Below, piece by piece: positions 58,547-64,000 of a DNA stretch of 64,000 nucleotides. The DNA is from Lepeophtheirus salmonis (Eukaryota > Arthropoda > Copepoda > Siphonostomatoida > Caligidae), in contig NC_052137.2 in assembly GCF_016086655.4 (NCBI RefSeq), positions 18,019,041-18,083,040 of the forward strand, read 5' to 3'. The first letter of the stretch is position 1. The number at the start of each line of letters is the position of its first letter. The notes beneath the pieces were generated by a model. That model had not been told where the DNA came from. It searched no databases and worked only from the letters and a program-made list of their open reading frames with translations. The translations under genes were made by a program, and so were the position numbers.

Positions 58547-59589
58547 ATCAAGTAGTATGACGTCTTCTCTCCACAAGAATGAAAAAATAATAATATTAGT
58601 TTGAGAAAAAAAAAAAAATGTTGGGATGACTGATGAGTACTTCAACCTTTAGAGTGGTTACTAACAAAAAGAAACAAAATTCATTTGAACAAACCAGCCA
58701 TTAGATTTCATTCAAATCTTAACATAGACGCGCATGAACGATGATGATATACGTACATAAGAAACCAATAACAAAAACAAAAAAAAAAAAAACATAAACA
58801 GGCTCTTTTTATATACACACTCTTACAAACTTTCATTAATACGACCACATTATCATTTCTTATCTCAAAAATATTTCGTATGATTTACATCAGGGATTCA
58901 AATATATATAGTGCACTGGTGACTTTTTTTCACATATTCAGACAGACAGACAAAATTTGCTTTATTAATATAGATAATTGTTGACATTGTTCTCAGAGCT
59001 CCTTCAAGTTCAACCTATCAGCGTTCAAAATACAAATAAGGGGGGAAGCAGACAAATCCACAGCTGACAAGAAAAATAATTTATATTTTTATACTAGGAA
59101 GGTAACACTAGGGATATACCGGACCCAAAATTTTGACGTCCTCTCCGGTTCCATTCTAAATTATAAGGATGCGTCTAAATTAGACGTAAAGGCTGGCCAA
59201 TAGAACAATCTTTGATAAATTATGTCATCATAGATATTTGCTAGTTATGTCATCATAAATCAATCGTCAATAATTACAATAAGTCTTTTTTCTTTTTTTC
59301 TTCCAGAAAAGTGCATTTTACAGAAATAAAATACATATTTTATTAGGAAATTATTTTCCTAGAAAAAAGGACAACAAAATATTACAATCCATTCAAACAA
59401 ATGTGAGGGCAAAACGATGACTAATAAGAAGTTTAGGGAAAGGAATAATAAAATATAGCTGTTAAGAAAAAATAACTGGAATAACGAACAAACAAGCAAA
59501 AGATTTAAAAAATTGTACTATTTAAAATTGCGAAAACCTGACAAAAAAATATAGTGGGGATATTTATATGATAGTCGAACATTGACGTC

Positions 59590-60783
59590 TCAGGGGGAGA
59601 TGCTGCTATAGAAAGAAACGAGACACAAATCATTTCAAAATTAGAAAATCTGAAGAATTTTTACTCATCCCTCCATCTGATTCTCATAGACAAAGTCAAG
59701 GTTTGGAATACAATGATGATTCCAATGGTTGCACATCTGCTGAGATTCATTCCCTATAACAAAGGCACCTGTCGAAAAATAGATCGTATTCGTGATGACT
59801 TCTTCTGGAGTAAAATAAGACCGTACATATGTAAATGCAGAATCGAGGCCTCTATTCACGATTGGGGGTTAGTATGTTTTAACACTGAATCCCTATGGAA
59901 ATCCTTAAACTACTCGTGGTTTTCAAGGCTGTTGAAAAGCGAGGACCTTTGGGCTCTAAGGATAAAAAATAACTTCTTTATGCAGACAGGATTTCAGCTG
60001 AACGAAAGAACTCATATGGGTCCATTATAATTCACAAAAACAATAAAAATATTGGACTCCTTCTGGGCCAAAATAGTGCACTCTTAAAATTCTGTTTTCC
60101 CGCCTGTCCTTCCATTATTAGGTTCACACGAGCCCCTAAATTATAGTATAAGGATACATAGTAATGAAGAACTATATATATCAGATCAACTCATTTCATT
60201 CAGAAAATTAAAGGGTAGAAAGCCCTCCTTGACTTCCCACAACTTCTTGGTGAGAGGTCGTCCGATTAAGCAACGACGTGACACACATCGAAACTAGATG
60301 ACCCAAGAATAACCCAAGATATTTAATAAAAAGACGTATGGAGCATTTAGGTATCTCCCCCGTCCACCCTATTCTAAATAATGCACTCTTCAAAATCCCT
60401 TCACAAACTCAAAACAAAAGTGGGTTCGATATAAATTAAGCTACTGGGTCATTATTTACAAATAATAAGACCTCGAACCCAGTGGAGAAAAACTGTACAT
60501 TCTGTAAAATCGAAATAGAGTCCTCTCTCATCTATAGTTGCCCTAGGGTGGTCTCCTTCCGTAAGGCAGCAGGTGGTTTAGTGTTCAACCTTTTGGAGTG
60601 ATGTTTTCGGAGAGCGACTGGTTCATAATGATGAACCCGGCATTGGGGAAAAATATGAAGTGGGAGATCATCATAACAGACTTACTACTATTAATTTATG
60701 AACATAAACAGAAAAGCAGCTGTCCCATGCCACTTTTAGTAAACACATTAGAAAATTATATTAACATGATGACCCTTCTTTGA
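59590..60783 (+). pseudogene. LINE (L1-like) reverse-transcriptase C-terminal remnant
   Basis: The plus strand reads KVWNTMMIPMVAHLLRFIPY, NKGTCRKIDRIRDDFFWSKI, RPYICKCRIEASIHDWGLVC, FNTESLWKSLNYSWFSRLL. These are the thumb-like and FIW..K...I....L....GGL.(L/C)F segments that follow the RT domain in L1-type ORF2. After several stops, EKNCTFCKIEIESSLIYSCP fits the C-terminal C..C.......H....C finger, with the His replaced by Tyr. The end of the frame is ENYINMMTLL followed by a stop at 60781. The catalytic RT (YADD) and endonuclease parts are absent, as expected of a 5-prime truncated LINE copy. The insertion extends on the left to at least 59590. Confidence 0.6.
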
Positions 60784-61099
60784 TGCATATCGCTTGTTAA
60801 GGTCGTTTGATTAATTTTATGATATTTATTTTACACACACGCGCTAGGCTTCTCGTGCGCTACCTGTTGTTTCTTACTTGTGTTTTTTTTAATATTATGA
60901 TCTCACACAGGAGTCTTTGAAGTTTTTAAAGTATTCACGTTTTAAATTACTATTGTGTTTCCACTTTTAATATAAGAATAATTGTTCTGTTTCTTATTTT
61001 ATAATTATTAATTTATTATAATTGTTTTATATCAAGTTAAAGATGTACCTGAATAAATGGTAGTTATAAAAAAAATGTATATATAATAGTAGAATAATT

Positions 61100-61715
61100 A
61101 CGTGTCCCATCAATAATAAGTAGTAATGGCAGCTTAAAAACAATCTTGAAAACAAATCAAGAACACGAAAAAAACACAATTTATTTTTTATTTCATAAAT
61201 ACCTACAGCCCATTATTTCATAGGCACAATTGAGTCAATTATGGGCTTTCTATTCTAATTTGTGGGGTGAGAGTAGATACGTAAATTTTTTAGCCATATT
61301 TTAAAACCTTTATTTTACTAAAACAAACTGATATTGGCCCTAATCATTTCAAATATAATCTGACAATGTCTAGTTCTTCTATTGTGACCATGAATTTTGG
61401 CTACTTTGATTGCAGTTTGTGTCACACACTAAGGATTAACAAGAATAATTTGTTGATAGAAATTATTGATAATGTCTCGAATAGTAAAAATGTAGTTCAC
61501 ACTAAATTTACAGAAAAATTAACCTTCTTGCTTGCCTTTGTGTTAGAAGGACATATTTGCTCAAAAACTACATACTTATATAACCTCTAAATATATTCAA
61601 ACAGTTACATACATGTATTAGAATGTTTGATTTACGTTTGTTTGGAATATAATCCACACTCAATTTTGAGAAAAATTATTCTAGCCTGCTTTTATGTTGA
61701 CGGGCAACATATGCC
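61100..61715 (-). mobile_element. MITE-A, longest copy (reverse)
   Basis: The left end ACGTGTCCCATCAA, then AAAAACAATCTTGAAAACAA, has a small insertion. The right end CTGCTTTTATGTTGACGGGC, AACATATG, is a clear terminus. The interior includes GTGACCATGAATTTTGGCTA, TGTGTCACACACTAAGG and TAATCCACACTCAATTTTGA. At about 615 bp it is the reference for the nested copy at 47.4 kb. The short frame inside (61366-61590) is not a gene. Confidence 0.65.
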
Positions 61716-61985
61716 AAAACAAAGTTGATGAATAAGGATGCAAAAATAAGTTGACAAACTAATTTATAAAATAGTACATTTTTTGTGTGTATATAATTAC
61801 ATAAAAAAGAGGAAGGTAATTATTGTTTAAATGAGTAAAAGATCTAATGATGCTTTAATAACAAGTAGAAGAGCAGTTTGTTTCGTCATTCATTATAGTA
61901 AATGAGCTAGAAACCCAGTTACTCATGTGTGTTAGATTTAAAAGATGCTACATTTCTGTAAAACCTTAAATAATCTGTGTATTTA

Positions 61986-62310
61986 CAGGAGTGTCTGCAG
62001 GATATGTATATATTTTTGGGGGAGCTTTGTTTTTGGATTTTTTTTTCTTTTTTATTTGAAAAATTACATTTAAAAAAAAAAAAAAAAAATCCACAGTCAT
62101 TCACAAAAATTTTCAGATATCAATAGCTGTTAAGAAAAAAAAATCAAATATTAATTTTTTTAAAGGAAAATTTCAAAAATCTATATCTATTCACAGAAAA
62201 TTAACTTTTTTCGGAAAAAAAAAAGAATGATCAAATTTAATTTTATAGTAAAAAGCAAAAATTCCTTAACTTGGAAGGGGGCAACAGCCCAACCCCTTCA
62301 AACGCCCCTA
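61986..62310 (-). repeat. Family R element with both ends and possible 5-bp TSD
   Basis: The left end CAGGAGTGTCTGCAGG and the right end, read inward, TAGGGGCGTTTGAAGG match at 11 of 16 positions. ATTTA flanks both sides (61981-61985 and 62311-62315). Inside are three or four AT units and the TTCCTTAACTTGGAAGGGGG, CAACAGCCCAACCCC head. Confidence 0.7.
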
Positions 62311-62315
62311 ATTTA

Positions 62316-62875
62316 ATTACTCTAATTTTCAATTTGTGGGAATACAGCTAAGCTACAAAGTAGATTATTTGGCTATTTAAAATTTTTTTTTCTTTGCAAG
62401 ATGTCGCTATTTATAATATCGTAATAGAGATAAAATACATAGATTGTTGTTTCGAAGAAGTAGTTGACACTGTCAAAAACGAAGAAATAGTTGAACAAAA
62501 CATTCAACTTGTAATAGTTAGTTATGCTAAAAACATAGAGACCGCTTCAAATAACTCTATTTTTTTAAAATGTTTATTGTAATAAAAATAATTTATTACC
62601 AAAGTTATATAAATTTAGAGATGTTATATTTATCGTATTTTAAATATATTATTCTATGAAGTATATTAATATTTTATTCCAATTTTTAAATTTAAATATA
62701 ACTTTATTTAGCCTTTTAAAATATCAATAATGGATTTGGGAGATTATTCTGACTCTAATTCAATCTTCATGATTTATCTAAGAACTGTATCCAAAATTTT
62801 ATAGGATTTCCTCAAAAGTTTCCGCTCCGGAGGTATAATTATAGGCCACAAAAGTTGGCATGTTAGGACTGCATA
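62316..62875. other. Non-coding stretch
   Basis: A 62-codon plus-strand frame (62394-62582) follows a TTTCTTTGCAAG pyrimidine tract that could be an acceptor, but no family is recognised and it is left uncalled. The rest is AT-rich. Confidence 0.35.
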
Positions 62876-62877
62876 TA

Positions 62878-63787
62878 CAAGGTGCGTTCAAAAAGTAAGA
62901 TACCTTTCAAATTTAACAGGAAATGGTACACTTGGTATGTTCGATTTTTTTATTTTTTTATGTTAGTTCACTCGCCACAAACATATATTTGGTGTTTCAG
63001 CTATATAATCTGTTCAGTTTGTTTGTGAGAGGCATAATGGTTAGAAGTATTTTGCATATTCTGCGATTTTTTGCTATTGAAAAACATGGATCTAAGAATT
63101 TGCATCAAATTTTGTGTAAAAAATGAAATCAAGTGCTCCAAAACACTTGAAATAATGACAATGGTATACGGTGAAACTGTTCTGGGTAAAAAATTATTTT
63201 TTCATGTGGTTCAAACTCTACCAAGAGTTTCGGGAAGATGCCAAATACGAGCCTTGCTTTGGATGCCAAGAACATCTACAAGAGATGAAAACGTTGAAGC
63301 AGTGATGAAGTTTGTTTTTCAAGTTGTTGAGGATGTTGACATTTCGTTAAGCTCATGCCCTATTTTTTTTTCGAATGTTTTGGGCATGAGACGAGAATCA
63401 GCAAAGTTTGTTCTGAACCTACTTAATTTTGACCAAAATAATTTTCGTATTCTTTTGCTCAAAAACAACGTGACACTCATGCCTCAGCCACCATATTCAC
63501 GGGATTGGGTTCCATATGACTTTTTCTTGTTCCCAAAACTGAAGATACCTATAAAAGGAAGGAGATTTGCAACGAGTAAGAAGATAAAGACTGCATCGCT
63601 GGAAGGGCTCGAACTCATACCGAAAAGCTCTTATTAGAAGTGGTTAGAGGATTGGAGAAAACGTTGGCACAAGTGTATTGTATCTGAGGGGGATTACTTT
63701 GAATGGTACAACATAAATATTGATGAACAAATAAATATTTTTTCCTAAAAAAAATACAAAGTCACCTTACTTTTTGAACACACCTCT
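62878..63787 (+). mobile_element. Deleted mariner element with ITRs
   Basis: ITRs: left CAAGGTGCGTTCAAAAAGTA and, inward from the right, AGAGGTGTGTTCAAAAAGTA, next to TA on both sides. The transposase reads IKFCVKNEIKCSKTLEIMTM, VYGETVLGKKLFF, TSTRDENVEAVMKF and ESAKFVLNLLNFDQNN. It then runs directly into LLLKNNVTLMPQPPYSRDWV, PYDFFLFPKLKIPIKGRRFA and WRKRWHKCIVSEGDYFEW. The HTH and C-terminal parts are kept; the middle with the first two catalytic Asp boxes is deleted. The third Asp (PYDFFLF) remains. The length is 910 bp against about 1.3 kb. The best open frame is 63071-63637 (188 codons), shifted relative to both flanking pieces. Confidence 0.85.
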
Positions 63788-63789
63788 TA

Positions 63790-64000
63790 TATTTATGTAC
63801 CCCCTATCTAAATAATTTTGTAAGGCTTGTAGTAATTATGGACGGATTGGTGGGATGTAATGGCAAATGGGATGCAAAATATACTTTTTATTTGAAAAAA
63901 AAAAAAAAAATGTTGGACCTGACAACAGAAAATACTTTATTTTCGAATGTTTCTCCTCCTTGTTGTCGGAGGAGAAAGAATTTCCCTTACTTTTTCTCAA
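63790..64000. other. Window-end non-coding sequence
   Basis: AT-rich, with a poly-A tract at about 63896-63910 and a GGAGGAGAAAG stretch. No feature recognised. Confidence 0.4.

Noticed and set aside
62394..62582. 62-codon plus-strand frame after a possible acceptor
   Set aside because: Only a weak acceptor, no donor or family match; length is compatible with chance.

Overview
This is an AT-rich, intron- and repeat-dominated eukaryotic nuclear window with no operons, no dense coding and no bacterial signals. It suggests an arthropod, most likely a copepod of the sea-louse type. The reasons are a nuclear insert of arthropod-like mitochondrial COX1 that uses TGA for Trp, many Tc1/mariner relics of the kinds common in copepods and insects, and two spliced exons resembling the N-terminus of an animal SLC12 cation-chloride cotransporter. 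The species is inferred and was not verified.

Only three places look like host or domesticated coding sequence. Two consecutive minus-strand exons (8946-9092 and 7686-7811) carry the start of an SLC12/NKCC-like transporter; its remaining exons would lie at lower coordinates and were not found. A minus-strand exon (39635-39936) carries a region like BED-finger/hAT-derived proteins and ends in a strong splice donor. A minus-strand exon (46758-46948) carries a motif seen in many uncharacterised arthropod proteins.

The rest is mostly mobile-element debris. Tc1/mariner relics lie at 9.9, 12.4-15.0, 18.1-20.8, 28.6, 40.7-41.9, 45.4, 55.9-56.9 and 62.9-63.8 kb. Nearly all are internally deleted and none is intact. 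A Helitron helicase remnant lies at 1.2 kb and possible Helitron-type ends lie near 53.7 kb. LINE reverse-transcriptase C-terminal relics lie at 59.6-60.8 kb and probably 21.6-22.2 kb. hAT-type termini and hAT-type MITEs also occur, including a 160-bp element with a perfect 8-bp target-site duplication at 57.8 kb.

Three non-autonomous families recur. Family R has a GC-rich terminal motif (CAGGGGCGTCYGCAGG) and an AT-rich array of about 50-bp units; it has about 12 copies. MITE-A has TIRs resembling ATATGTGGYNCGTCAACA and at least nine substantial copies plus fragments. MITE-B has about 30-bp TIRs and a 7-bp duplication. At 47.4-48.5 kb a MITE-A copy contains both an R element and a MITE-B element, which gives a relative insertion order. 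The genes do not form a visible functional system; the coherent story is repeated amplification of non-autonomous transposons around a few exons.
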